Origin: an uncultured Bacteroidota bacterium
GTDB taxonomy: Bacteria > Bacteroidota > Bacteroidia > Bacteroidales > P3
Length of the DNA stretch: 64,000 nt
NCBI GenBank assembly: GCA_902774845.1
Contig: CACYJU010000002.1
Coordinates: 62,001-126,000 of the forward strand
Direction: 5' to 3'
Shown: positions 45,087-53,569 of the stretch, piece by piece
How positions within the stretch are numbered: position 1 is the stretch's first letter
Layout of the letters: each line of letters begins with the position of its first letter
Made by a program: the position numbers and the translations under genes
The notes under the pieces: generated by a model
The model's database searches: none
Told to the model about the DNA's origin: nothing
Seen by the model: the letters and a program-made list of their open reading frames with translations, nothing else

Positions 45087-46781
45087 ATGAAACACCTCAC
45101 CCTCACCCTTTCCCTCTCCCTTCTCCTCCTCGCACCCAGCGCTTTCTCGCAGGACGACGACTGGTACCGTCCCGGCGGATTCGACGTCAACGGTCGCTCC
45201 TATAAGACCTTCTCCGTCTCCGACACCAAGAAGGTCCACTTCTCCCGTGGCAACCTCCAATACAACGCCGCCCAGAACAAATGGCGCTTCGCCCTCCGTC
45301 AGTACAACATGATCTGTTCTGACAACGCCAACGCCTCTGAAACCTACGACGGCTGGATTGACCTTTTCGGCTGGGGCACGAGTGGATGGAGCGGGAGCGG
45401 CGCTAACCATTACCAGCCGTGGGAAATGTCCGAAGATTATGAGGGCTATATTGTCGGAGGTGAGTACTCTAACAATCTCACAGATGCCTACGCTGATGCC
45501 GACTGGGGCGTCTACAACAGAATCTCCAACGGTGGCAACAAGGCTGGACAATGGCGCACCATGACCAAAGTCGAGTGGGAGTATCTGCTCGGCGACAACG
45601 CAAAACGTAGCGGCAAATGGGGGTTTGCTACAATTAATGGGGTTTTCAAGGGCTTGGTCGTTCTTCCCGATGAATGGACCACACCCAGCAGTGTGACTTT
45701 CACGGCTGGACGCCAGACGGGTGACAATGCTTATTCCACCAACACCTATTCCCATGCCGAATGGGAGAAGATGCAGGCCGCTGGTGCCATTTTTCTGCCT
45801 GCCGATGGCTACAGGACGAGCGGTACAGATGTGGCTTACGTCAATAACTGGGGTAATTATTGGACTTCTACGGCTTGCGATGACCAGTTCAACGCATGTT
45901 GTTATGGATTTGATAGATATAATCCAATGGGAACGGAATGCAGCTCGCGAAACTTCGGCATGTCCGTCCGCCTCGTGGCTGACGAGAACCCCAATGTCTC
46001 CAAAGCCTTCGACCTCGATGGTGCTTCCTATAAAACCTTCTCCGTAGCCGACGGCCGTACCGTCCACTTCTCCAAAGGCAACCTCCGCTACAACGCCGCC
46101 ACTAACACATGGGCCTTCGCCTCCAAACAATACCTCTGTATAGGCGAAGCCAACAGCAACATCTCCGAGAGCTACAACGGCTGGATAGACCTCTTCGGTT
46201 GGGGAACCTCCGGTTGGAATAGTGGCGCAACGGCATTCCAGCCTTGGAGTACAAGCACAACATCAACGGACTATTCCCCAGGTGGCTACGACACCGTAGA
46301 CCTCACAGGCGATTACGCACAAGCCGACTGGGGTGTGTATAATAAAATAACTAATGGAGGCAACAAGGCTGGCAAATGGCGCACGCTGACGTATGAAGAG
46401 TGGGAATACCTTATTGATCGTAGTGGCAAATACGGTATGGCTACAATAGGCGGCACCTACAAAGGCATGGTGCTTCTGCCCGATGATTGGACTTTGCCGA
46501 GTGGAGTAACCTTCACAGCTGGATATGGCAACGGCTATTCTACCAATAGCTATACAACAACACAATGGCAGAAGATGGAAGCCGCAGGAGCAATTTTCCT
46601 GCCTGCTGCTGCCGCCCGTTACGCCTCCACTATAAATGATGCTGGTACGTACGGTTTCTATTATACCAGTAGTCACTACAACGAGAACTCCGTGTGGTAC
46701 ATATACTTCGGTGAGAGCAATGTGGCCACGCAAATACAGAGTCGCAGCTACGGACGTTCCGTCCGCTTAGTAAAAGACTAA
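45087..46781 (+). CDS. Secreted protein with two tandem FISUMP-like domains
   Basis: From the ATG at 45087 the protein is about 564 residues, with a signal peptide (LTLSLSLLLLAPSAFSQ) and two homologous domains of about 260 residues. Each starts YKTFSV..., has VHFS[RK]GNL[QR]YNAA, GWIDLFGWGTSGW, ADWGVYN[RK]I[ST]NGGNKAG, W.YL and LP..W..PS.VTFTAG, and ends SVRLV. The pattern resembles the FISUMP (Fibrobacter major paralogous) domain. It is likely a surface or periplasmic protein of unknown function. The uvrA paralogue starts 9 bases downstream. A related single-domain gene lies at 56564-57691. Confidence 0.83.
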   Translation: MKHLTLTLSLSLLLLAPSAFSQDDDWYRPGGFDVNGRSYKTFSVSDTKKVHFSRGNLQYNAAQNKWRFALRQYNMICSDNANASETYDGWIDLFGWGTSGWSGSGANHYQPWEMSEDYEGYIVGGEYSNNLTDAYADADWGVYNRISNGGNKAGQWRTMTKVEWEYLLGDNAKRSGKWGFATINGVFKGLVVLPDEWTTPSSVTFTAGRQTGDNAYSTNTYSHAEWEKMQAAGAIFLPADGYRTSGTDVAYVNNWGNYWTSTACDDQFNACCYGFDRYNPMGTECSSRNFGMSVRLVADENPNVSKAFDLDGASYKTFSVADGRTVHFSKGNLRYNAATNTWAFASKQYLCIGEANSNISESYNGWIDLFGWGTSGWNSGATAFQPWSTSTTSTDYSPGGYDTVDLTGDYAQADWGVYNKITNGGNKAGKWRTLTYEEWEYLIDRSGKYGMATIGGTYKGMVLLPDDWTLPSGVTFTAGYGNGYSTNSYTTTQWQKMEAAGAIFLPAAAARYASTINDAGTYGFYYTSSHYNENSVWYIYFGESNVATQIQSRSYGRSVRLVKD

Positions 46782-46790
46782 CTCCCTCTT

Positions 46791-49148
46791 ATGTCCGACG
46801 ACTTTATCTTTATCTCCAACGCCTGCGAGAACAACCTCAAGAACGTCTCGCTCAAAATCCCTAAACATCAGATTACCGTCTTCACAGGCATCTCCGGCTC
46901 TGGAAAGAGCTCTCTCTGCCTCGACACCATCGCCGCCGAAAGCCGTCGCGAACTCAACGAGACCTTCCCTTCCTTCGTACAGCAATACCTCCCTAAATAC
47001 GGCCGCCCCAAGGTCGAGCGTATCGAGCACATGCCTGTCACCATCGTCATCGACCAACGCAAGCCTGCCCCCAACAGCCGCTCTACCGTCGCCACCTATA
47101 CCGACATCTACGCTCTCCTACGTCTTCTCTTCTCTCGCGTCGGCTCTCCCTTCGTCGGCTATAGCGACTCCTTCTCCTTCAACCACCCCTCAGGCAGCTG
47201 CCCTCGTTGTGCTGGCTTAGGCGAGATCCGCGAACTCGACATCCACAAGCTCGTCGACTTCGACAAATCGCTCAACGACGAGGACACCATCCACTACATC
47301 GCCTTCCACAAAGGGGGGTGGCGTTGGATTCGTTACGCCCACAGCGGCCTCTTCGACCTCGACAAGAAGATCAAAGACTACTCGCCCGAAGAGCTCGACC
47401 TCTTCCTCAACTCTCCTCAGATAACCCTGAAGAATCCGCCTGCCAACTGGCCCAAGACAGCCAAATACGAGGGCCTCATCCCTCGCATGTACCGCAGCAT
47501 CATCAACTCCGAGGAGGGCCGCCTCCACGCCGCCGCCATCAACCCGATGCTCACCATGGGTGTCTGTCCCGAATGTGGCGGCTCTCGCCTCAACGCACGT
47601 GTCCGCTCCTGCAAGATCGACAACCGCAGCATCGCCGACCTTCTCGATATGTCCATCTCCGACGCTCTCGCCTTCGTCCAATCCATCTCCCATCCTCTCG
47701 CCGTCGACATCCAGCGTGAACTCTCCAAACGCCTTCAGGCGCTCGTCGACATAGGCCTCGGCTACCTCTCCCTCTCTCGCTCCACCAGCACCATCTCCGG
47801 CGGCGAGGCGCAACGCATCAAGATCGCCCGTTACATCAACTCGCCTCTCTCCGATATGGCTTACGTCCTCGACGAACCCAGCGTAGGTCTCCATCCCCAG
47901 GACATCGCTCGTCTCAAGCGCTCTCTACTCAACCTCCGCGATCACGGCAACACTCTCCTCATCGTCGAGCACCATGGTGAGATCATCGCCCTCGCCGACC
48001 ATATCGTCGACATGGGTCCTGGTGCCGGCTCCCAAGGTGGCTCCGTCACCTTCGAGGGTTCTTATGGCGAACTCCTCCAATCCGATACCGTCACCGGCCG
48101 CATGCTGCGTCATCAGTCGCAGTTCAAGACGAAAGAATCCCTCCGTCAGCCTCAAGGCTGGTACCAGATAACCGACGCCTCCCTCCACAACCTGAAGAAC
48201 CTCACCCTAAAGATACCACAAGGCGTTCTGACCGTCATAGCCGGAGTGGCCGGCTCCGGCAAGAGCTCCCTTATGGAGCATTTTCTTCAAGCAATCAAGC
48301 AATTGTCTCCCAAGAGCGAGAGCAATGAAAGCGAACTTTCATTGCCGAGCCGCAGAGACAATGACTCCGAAGGAGGCACTCAAGCACTCAAGCACTCAAG
48401 CAATCAAGCATTCACTCCAATCTTCATCGGCCAGCACAACATAGGCATCAACCTGCGTAGTACTCCCGCCACCTATCTGGATATCTCCGACCCCATAAGA
48501 AAGCTCTTCGCCAAAGCCAGCGGCAAGTCCATCCAGCTCTTCTCCTTCAACAGCCAAGGTGCCTGTCCCGCCTGCGGCGGCAAGGGCATCATCGTCTCCG
48601 ATATGGCTTTCATGGAGTCCATCGAATCCGTCTGCGACGTCTGTCACGGCTCCCGCTACAACGACGAAGCCCTCAGCCATCGCTATCAAGGAAAGACCAT
48701 CGCCGAGGTGATGGACCTCTCCATCGACGAGGCACTCTCTTTCTTCCAAGGGCAGCCTTTCGAGCCTCAGCTCGAGGCTCTCTCCAAGGTGGGGCTCGGC
48801 TACCTCCACCTCAACCAGTCGATGACCACCCTCTCGGGTGGCGAGCTCCAACGTATCAAGCTCGCCGACAACCTCTACCGCAAGGGTGAGCTCTACATCA
48901 TCGACGAGCCCACCGACGGGCTCCATCTCGACGACATCCAGCGCCTCCTCGCCCTCTTCAACGAGATGACCGACCGAGGCAACACCATCATACTCATCGA
49001 GCACAGCCTCGACGTCATGAAGAACGCCGACTACCTCATCGAGCTCGGCCCCGGCGGAGGCGACTCCGGCGGCCACCTCCTCTACGCCGGCATCCCCCAA
49101 GGCATCCTAAACTGCGAATCCTCCGTAACCCGCAAGTTTTTAGTATAA
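46791..49148 (+). CDS. UvrA-like ABC ATPase (short UvrA2-type paralogue)
   Basis: The 785-residue protein is a UvrA relative: Walker A in TGISGSGKSSLCLDTIAAES and VAGVAGSGKSSLMEHFLQ, zinc-finger cysteines in CPRCAGLGEI, CPECGGSRLN and CPACGGKGII with CDVCHGSRYN, and signature/Walker B in LSRSTSTISGGEAQRIKIAR, YVLDEPSVGLHP, TTLSGGELQRIKLADNLY and YIIDEPTDGLHLDD. It is about 150 residues shorter than canonical UvrA and appears to lack the UvrB-binding insert, as in UvrA2-type proteins tied to DNA damage or drug tolerance. About 40 residues after the second Walker A derive from a repeat insertion. Confidence 0.92.
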   Translation: MSDDFIFISNACENNLKNVSLKIPKHQITVFTGISGSGKSSLCLDTIAAESRRELNETFPSFVQQYLPKYGRPKVERIEHMPVTIVIDQRKPAPNSRSTVATYTDIYALLRLLFSRVGSPFVGYSDSFSFNHPSGSCPRCAGLGEIRELDIHKLVDFDKSLNDEDTIHYIAFHKGGWRWIRYAHSGLFDLDKKIKDYSPEELDLFLNSPQITLKNPPANWPKTAKYEGLIPRMYRSIINSEEGRLHAAAINPMLTMGVCPECGGSRLNARVRSCKIDNRSIADLLDMSISDALAFVQSISHPLAVDIQRELSKRLQALVDIGLGYLSLSRSTSTISGGEAQRIKIARYINSPLSDMAYVLDEPSVGLHPQDIARLKRSLLNLRDHGNTLLIVEHHGEIIALADHIVDMGPGAGSQGGSVTFEGSYGELLQSDTVTGRMLRHQSQFKTKESLRQPQGWYQITDASLHNLKNLTLKIPQGVLTVIAGVAGSGKSSLMEHFLQAIKQLSPKSESNESELSLPSRRDNDSEGGTQALKHSSNQAFTPIFIGQHNIGINLRSTPATYLDISDPIRKLFAKASGKSIQLFSFNSQGACPACGGKGIIVSDMAFMESIESVCDVCHGSRYNDEALSHRYQGKTIAEVMDLSIDEALSFFQGQPFEPQLEALSKVGLGYLHLNQSMTTLSGGELQRIKLADNLYRKGELYIIDEPTDGLHLDDIQRLLALFNEMTDRGNTIILIEHSLDVMKNADYLIELGPGGGDSGGHLLYAGIPQGILNCESSVTRKFLV
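48295..48413. repeat. Octamer arrays around a nested palindrome, in frame inside the UvrA-like gene
   Basis: A short left array (CAAGCAAT units, 48298-48305) leads into a nested palindrome: TTGTCTC (48303-48309) pairs with GAGACAA (48355-48361), and inside it CAATGAAAG (48323-48331) pairs with CTTTCATTG (48336-48344). A right array of CACTCAAG/CAATCAAG octamers runs from 48377 to 48412. The whole stretch is translated without a stop. Confidence 0.85.
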
Positions 49149-49168
49149 AGACAGACACAATCACACAT

Positions 49169-50941
49169 TCAGGAAAGCGTCGCAGCAATCTTGTCGGCAT
49201 TCATGCTGCGAGCCGAGGCGTCGAAGATATCTTTATATAATCCTCCTTGCTTGTAGACCTCGTCGGGTGTTCCGTGTTGCGCAACATGACCCGTATCGAG
49301 CACGTAGATATAATCCGAGTCGATTATCTGCCCTATATTGTGACTTATCACTATCACCGTCCGCCCTTCCTTTATCGCGTCTATCGAGTTTTTTATTTGT
49401 TCTGTGGCGATAGCGTCGAGACTTGCGGTGGGCTCGTCGAGGAAGATGATCGGCGGGTTCTTCAGGAACATGCGCGCTATCGCTATCCTCTGCTGCTGTC
49501 CTCCGCTGAGCTGTATTGCGTTGCTCTCAAACCCGTCGGGCAACGCCTCTATCTGATCGTATATATAAGCTTTCCTCGCTGCCTCCTCCACCTGCTCTCT
49601 CGTCGCCTTCGGGCTTCCATACCTTATGTTCTCTTCTATGGTGCCGCTGAAGATATGGTTCTTCTGCAACACCAGCCCTATGTTGTCTCTCAGGAATTCG
49701 GTATCCCACTCTCCCAGCGGCACTCCGTCGAGGGTGATGCTCCCTTCGTCGGGTGAGTAGAATTTGTCCAAGAGGTTCACTATCGTACTCTTCCCAGCTC
49801 CGCTCAATCCCACCAGAGCCGTCGTCTTCCCCGCCTCTATGTGCATCGTGAGGTCTCTTATGGCGTGGGTGCCGTTACCGTAGGTGAACTCCACATTCCT
49901 CAGGTTGAAGTCTCCCCTTACCGCCGCCGGCTTGTGGTTGCCCGACACCTCCACCTCCTCGTCGTTATCCAGTATTCCGAAGAACCCTTCGGCATAGATG
50001 AGTGCGTCGTTCAGGTCGTCATAAATACGATGCAGCTGACGTATGGGTGCACTCACGTTGCTGAAAAGCAGCACGTGGTACATGATCTTACCTATAGTCA
50101 TGCCCGGATAGTCGATGAGCACCAGGTATGCGGTAAGTATGATTATCAGCACCGTGCCTATTTGCTCCACGAAGGTCTTTAATCCTTCGAAGAGGAACGA
50201 TATCCTTCGTGTCTGCATCTGCTGGTCGGTCGAGTCGTTCTGTAGCTTCGCCTGCTTGTCGGCCTCCACCCGTTCGCGGTTGAACGATTTTATTACCGTT
50301 ATGCTCTCCAGTATGTTCATTATGCCGTGGTTCAGCGCCTGGTGCGTGCCGAACACTCGTCGCCGCCATCCTTTCATCCTCGTCCCCTGCCGGGCGGTTA
50401 TGACGAAGTAGACAGGTATCACAGCCAGCGCCACCAACCCCACATACACGTTGGCGGCGAACATCAGCCCCAAAGCCATCACCGCGCTGGTGAACAGCGG
50501 CAGTATGTCAATAAAGAAGTTTTTTACCGTATTGCTGAGGCTCATCACCCCTCGGTCTATCCTTGTCTGCAGCTTGCCTGGCTCGTTGCCCTCTCCTCCG
50601 AAGTAAGCCACACGGAAGGTCAGTATCCTGTCCACCACTCGCAACGAGAGGTCCCTGCTCACGTTGATGCGTATCTTCTCGCCGAATATCCTCTGTCCGA
50701 AGGTTATCACCGCTGCCAGCAGCTCTTTCCCGAGCAAGATGACGCTTACCAGCACCAGCAGTCTCGCCGCCTCGCTCCACTCGAACGTCTCCCGATGCAT
50801 CATCGCGTTGATAGAGTCCACCGCCTTGTCCAGCACCACGGCGTTGACCTGCGCCATAAGCGAGCCAGCGAAGGTCAGCACCAGAGTAACTATCAACAGC
50901 CAACGGTAGGGCAACACGAAAGGCATCAGCTTTCGCAGCAA
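49169..50941 (-). CDS. ABC exporter, fused transmembrane and ATPase domains (MsbA-like)
   Basis: The 590-residue half-transporter has six transmembrane helices (residues about 10-310) and an ATPase domain with GLSGAGKSTIVNLLDKF (Walker A), IQLSGGQQQRIAIARMFLK (signature) and PIIFLDEPTASLDA (Walker B), then VIVISHNIGQI. It should act as a dimer exporting lipid, drug or peptide. The frame has a TTG at 50941 and an ATG at 50926 (MPFVLPYRWLLIV); no ATG lies further upstream, where the open frame runs into an octamer array, so the original start may have been lost. The start is therefore uncertain. Confidence 0.9.
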   Translation of the reverse strand: MLRKLMPFVLPYRWLLIVTLVLTFAGSLMAQVNAVVLDKAVDSINAMMHRETFEWSEAARLLVLVSVILLGKELLAAVITFGQRIFGEKIRINVSRDLSLRVVDRILTFRVAYFGGEGNEPGKLQTRIDRGVMSLSNTVKNFFIDILPLFTSAVMALGLMFAANVYVGLVALAVIPVYFVITARQGTRMKGWRRRVFGTHQALNHGIMNILESITVIKSFNRERVEADKQAKLQNDSTDQQMQTRRISFLFEGLKTFVEQIGTVLIIILTAYLVLIDYPGMTIGKIMYHVLLFSNVSAPIRQLHRIYDDLNDALIYAEGFFGILDNDEEVEVSGNHKPAAVRGDFNLRNVEFTYGNGTHAIRDLTMHIEAGKTTALVGLSGAGKSTIVNLLDKFYSPDEGSITLDGVPLGEWDTEFLRDNIGLVLQKNHIFSGTIEENIRYGSPKATREQVEEAARKAYIYDQIEALPDGFESNAIQLSGGQQQRIAIARMFLKNPPIIFLDEPTASLDAIATEQIKNSIDAIKEGRTVIVISHNIGQIIDSDYIYVLDTGHVAQHGTPDEVYKQGGLYKDIFDASARSMNADKIAATLS

Positions 50942-50965
50942 AGCGCCGATACCGAACTTAGAGGA

Positions 50966-51000
50966 CGTTTGATTGCTTGAATGCTTGATTGCTTGAATGT
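50966..51000. repeat. 8-bp array at the 5' end of the ABC exporter gene
   Basis: GATTGCTT, GAATGCTT, GATTGCTT and GAATGTTT follow on the plus strand at an exact 8-bp period. On the minus strand the array is open in the frame of the exporter and would encode KHSSNQ, as in the UvrA-like insertion. Confidence 0.8.
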
Positions 51001-51032
51001 TTTTAGGAGGTTACTGAATAATCGTCTAATAC

Positions 51033-52076
51033 TTATTGTTCATTTTTGACGAATTCTGCGAGCCAGTCGAGATTCTCGCTGCGGTTGGGGCCAGAGTATT
51101 GGTCGGGATCGATATACACCTCCAGCAGCTTCGCCTGCCCCTGGGAGAAGAGCTCCACCGTCTCCGCTACCGCCGGCACCATCACACACTCACCGGCATG
51201 CATGGGAGCTATCGTGTCCATAGTCCTCACCGCCGCTATCCCTTCGACACACATATACACCACGAACGAGTTGAGCTTCGAGAAATCTTTACGCATGGGT
51301 TTGTCGAGCGATATGAGGTTGGTGACGAAATAGGGTGTGTTCACTATCTCCACCGTCTCGTTCTTGCGGTATTCGTAAGCCGTACGTGGCTCTTTCACCA
51401 CGCTATAGTCTATCGCGTCGAGGGCTTCGCTTACATGCAGCTCTCTCAGCTTCCCGTCTTTGTCGGGTCGGTTATAGTCATAGAGCCGGTATGTGCAATC
51501 CGACGACTGCTGTATCTCGGCAATGAGGAGCCCCTTGCCCAAGGCGTGCACCCGTCCGGCAGGCAGGTAGTAGACGTCGCCGTTCTGCGGGTGTTCCACA
51601 TGCAGCTTCTTCTCCAGATGGCCCGACGCCGCATATTCGGCTATCATCTCTTTCGGCACCACCTCGTCGAAACCGTCGATTATTTCGGCCCCCTTCTCCG
51701 CCTCCATCACATACCACATCTCGCTCTTCCCCCCGACCATGCCTCGTTCTTGAGCCAGCTCGTCGTCGGGGTGCACCTGTATCGAAAGCTTGTCGCAGGC
51801 GTCTATCACCTTTATCAGCAGAGGGAAGTCGTTGCCGTAGTGCTCATAGTTCTTCTCGCCTATGAGGTCACCCATGTATATCTCCAGCAGTTCCGCCAGG
51901 TTGTTCTCCGCCAGCGGACCGTCAGCCACCACCGACTCGTTGTCTTTCAATCCCGACAGAACCCACATCTCACCGCAGTTGGGCAGCGGCGAGTAGTCGA
52001 ACCCCAGAGAAGCTATCTTGTTCCCGCCCCACACCTTGTTCTTAAAGAGCGGCATAAATTTCAAAGGATAAAGCAT
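51033..52076 (-). CDS. manA: Mannose-6-phosphate isomerase, class I
   Basis: The enzyme interconverts mannose 6-phosphate and fructose 6-phosphate with zinc. The protein of about 347 residues starts MLYPLKFMPLFKNKVWGGNK and contains IQVHPDDELAQER, the zinc-ligand motif, KSEMWYVMEAEKGAEII, YLPAGRVHALGKGLLIAEIQ and SDCTYRLYDYNR. I start at the ATG at 52076; the longer frame uses a TTG inside the promoter box. It could feed mannose released by the GH92 enzyme into glycolysis. Confidence 0.95.
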   Translation of the reverse strand: MLYPLKFMPLFKNKVWGGNKIASLGFDYSPLPNCGEMWVLSGLKDNESVVADGPLAENNLAELLEIYMGDLIGEKNYEHYGNDFPLLIKVIDACDKLSIQVHPDDELAQERGMVGGKSEMWYVMEAEKGAEIIDGFDEVVPKEMIAEYAASGHLEKKLHVEHPQNGDVYYLPAGRVHALGKGLLIAEIQQSSDCTYRLYDYNRPDKDGKLRELHVSEALDAIDYSVVKEPRTAYEYRKNETVEIVNTPYFVTNLISLDKPMRKDFSKLNSFVVYMCVEGIAAVRTMDTIAPMHAGECVMVPAVAETVELFSQGQAKLLEVYIDPDQYSGPNRSENLDWLAEFVKNEQ

Positions 52077-52100
52077 AACAGAATAGTAATAAATGAAATG

Positions 52101-52108
52101 CAAAAATA
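52101..52108 (-). promoter_or_regulatory. Promoter -7 box TATTTTTG of manA
   Basis: TATTTTTG on the minus strand fits TAnnTTTG and lies 24 bases ahead of the manA ATG. It is divergent from the plus-strand box at 52130-52137. Confidence 0.65.
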
Positions 52109-52129
52109 CAAAAAATCAATTATCTTTTG

Positions 52130-52235
52130 TATCTTTGCATCGGCTTATGCGAGAAAGGTAAGCTGTACAAGAAAAATTATCCAACAAAAACGAAAAAAAC
52201 AATAAGAGAGGGGCATCAATCGATGTCCCCTCTCT
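52130..52235 (+). ncRNA. Candidate short transcript: promoter box then strong hairpin
   Basis: TATCTTTG at 52130-52137 points to the right, and about 65 bases later a strong hairpin (52205-52235, AGAGAGGGG with TCCCCTCTCT, plus CATC/GATG) ends the stretch. No reading frame longer than a few codons lies between. It may be a small RNA, or the attenuated leader of the DUF4143 ATPase gene 150 bases further on. The hairpin has no T-run on this strand; on the minus strand a T-rich tract does follow it. Confidence 0.35.
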
Positions 52236-52301
52236 GCTGTATTCCTATAGATCAAACGGTATATTGGCCAAATGTTAAAAATGCATGATAAACACAATAA
52301 A

Positions 52302-52376
52302 ATAAATTTTATTCAGTTTATTGAGTAAAATTAATAGGTATACCTAGTAAAATTACTCAGTATTTCTAGTAAAATC
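52302..52376 (+). promoter_or_regulatory. 22-bp-phased AGTAAAAT repeats upstream of the ATPase gene
   Basis: TGAGTAAAATT (52322), CTAGTAAAATTA (52344) and CTAGTAAAATCT (52366) lie exactly 22 bp apart, and the first is mirrored by AAATTTTATTCA just upstream, forming an inverted repeat. The last copy ends about 10 bases before the ATG. The spacing of two helical turns suggests operator sites for a multimeric regulator. Confidence 0.65.
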
Positions 52377-52386
52377 TTACAATGCT

Positions 52387-53562
52387 ATGCAACGTCGTTA
52401 TTTACAAACCATTAAGTCTAGGATTTTAGAGCCAAGAAAGTTCATACAGGTCATATCTGGACCTCGTCAGGTGGGCAAAACCACCCTTATCACCCAGGCG
52501 TTAAAAGAGGTGGACAGGCCTCACCTATTCATATCAGCCGACAATATTTCGGGCGATAGCGGGGTATGGCTATTGAGCCAGTGGAATCAAGCACGGCTGG
52601 AGTGTCGTAAATATGAGGATTATATCTTGGTGGTGGACGAGATACAGAAGGTGTCCAACTGGAGCGAGGTAGTAAAGCGCGAGTGGGACATCGACACTCG
52701 TCAGCAAACACCGCTGAAGGTGGTGCTACTCGGCTCTTCCACGTTGCTTCTGCAAAAGGGACTGACAGAATCGCTCATGGGACGTTTCGAGATTATCGCT
52801 ATACCCCACTGGTCGTATTCCGAGATGCACGATTGTTTCGGTTATACACTTGAGCAATACATCGGCTTTGGCGGATATCCGGGTCCGGCGGAAATGATTG
52901 GTGACGAAACTCGCTGGAAACAGTATATCCGGCAGTCGATAGTTGAGCCGTCGATTACCCGCGACGTGCTATTGCTTACACGTATCGACAAGCCCCCATT
53001 GATGCACAGGCTTTTCGATGTGGGGTGCAGCTACTCAGCACAGATTGTGGCTCTTACAAAACTGCTTGGCGAAATGAACGAGCGAGGAAATGTGACAACT
53101 TTGAGCAGCTATCTGTCACTACTTAACAGTGCTAAACTGCTGGGTGGTTTGGAAAAATTCTCACCGGACATAATACGGCAGCGAGCTTCAAAACCCAAAT
53201 TCCAGGTTTACAATAACGCGTTAATGAACATACAGTATGGTAAACGATTAACCGAACTGACCGCCGATGGCAATCTTTGGGGCCGATTCGTGGAGTCGGC
53301 CGTCGGATCACACCTGCTGGCTTATTCCGAGTGCGACAATTTCAAGGTGTTTTACTGGAACGAAAACAGCATGGAGGTGGACTATGTGCTACAACGCGGC
53401 AATGAGGTGATAGCCATAGAGGTGAAAAGTGGGAATCGGAGTTATAATGCTGGAATGGAACGTTTCGCCAAACAGCACAAACCTACACGACTATATACTG
53501 TCGGAACAGGAGGCATCGCACTGGAGGACTTTTTTACGACAGACCCTGCCGAACTCTTCTAA
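52387..53562 (+). CDS. AAA ATPase with DUF4143 domain
   Basis: The 391-residue protein has an AAA_14-type ATPase domain: VISGPRQVGKTTLITQAL (Walker A), YILVVDEIQKVSNWSEVVKR (Walker B) and VVLLGSSTLLLQKGLTES (sensor region). The C-terminal DUF4143 domain contains FRVY-like KFQVYNNALMN, FVESAVGSHLLAY and the nuclease-like FYWNENSMEVDYVLQRGNEV followed by IAIEVKSG. These multi-copy ATPases are common in Bacteroidales; the Asp...Glu-x-Lys pattern recalls the PDDEXK nuclease fold, but activity is unproven. It sits in an unrelated neighbourhood behind phased repeats. Convergent lepA ends 7 bases away. Confidence 0.9.
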   Translation: MQRRYLQTIKSRILEPRKFIQVISGPRQVGKTTLITQALKEVDRPHLFISADNISGDSGVWLLSQWNQARLECRKYEDYILVVDEIQKVSNWSEVVKREWDIDTRQQTPLKVVLLGSSTLLLQKGLTESLMGRFEIIAIPHWSYSEMHDCFGYTLEQYIGFGGYPGPAEMIGDETRWKQYIRQSIVEPSITRDVLLLTRIDKPPLMHRLFDVGCSYSAQIVALTKLLGEMNERGNVTTLSSYLSLLNSAKLLGGLEKFSPDIIRQRASKPKFQVYNNALMNIQYGKRLTELTADGNLWGRFVESAVGSHLLAYSECDNFKVFYWNENSMEVDYVLQRGNEVIAIEVKSGNRSYNAGMERFAKQHKPTRLYTVGTGGIALEDFFTTDPAELF

Positions 53563-53569
53563 TATTTCC

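Noticed and set aside
51036..52205. Plus-strand frame of 389 codons opposite manA
   Set aside because: It lies antisense to a complete mannose-6-phosphate isomerase and has no recognisable domain.
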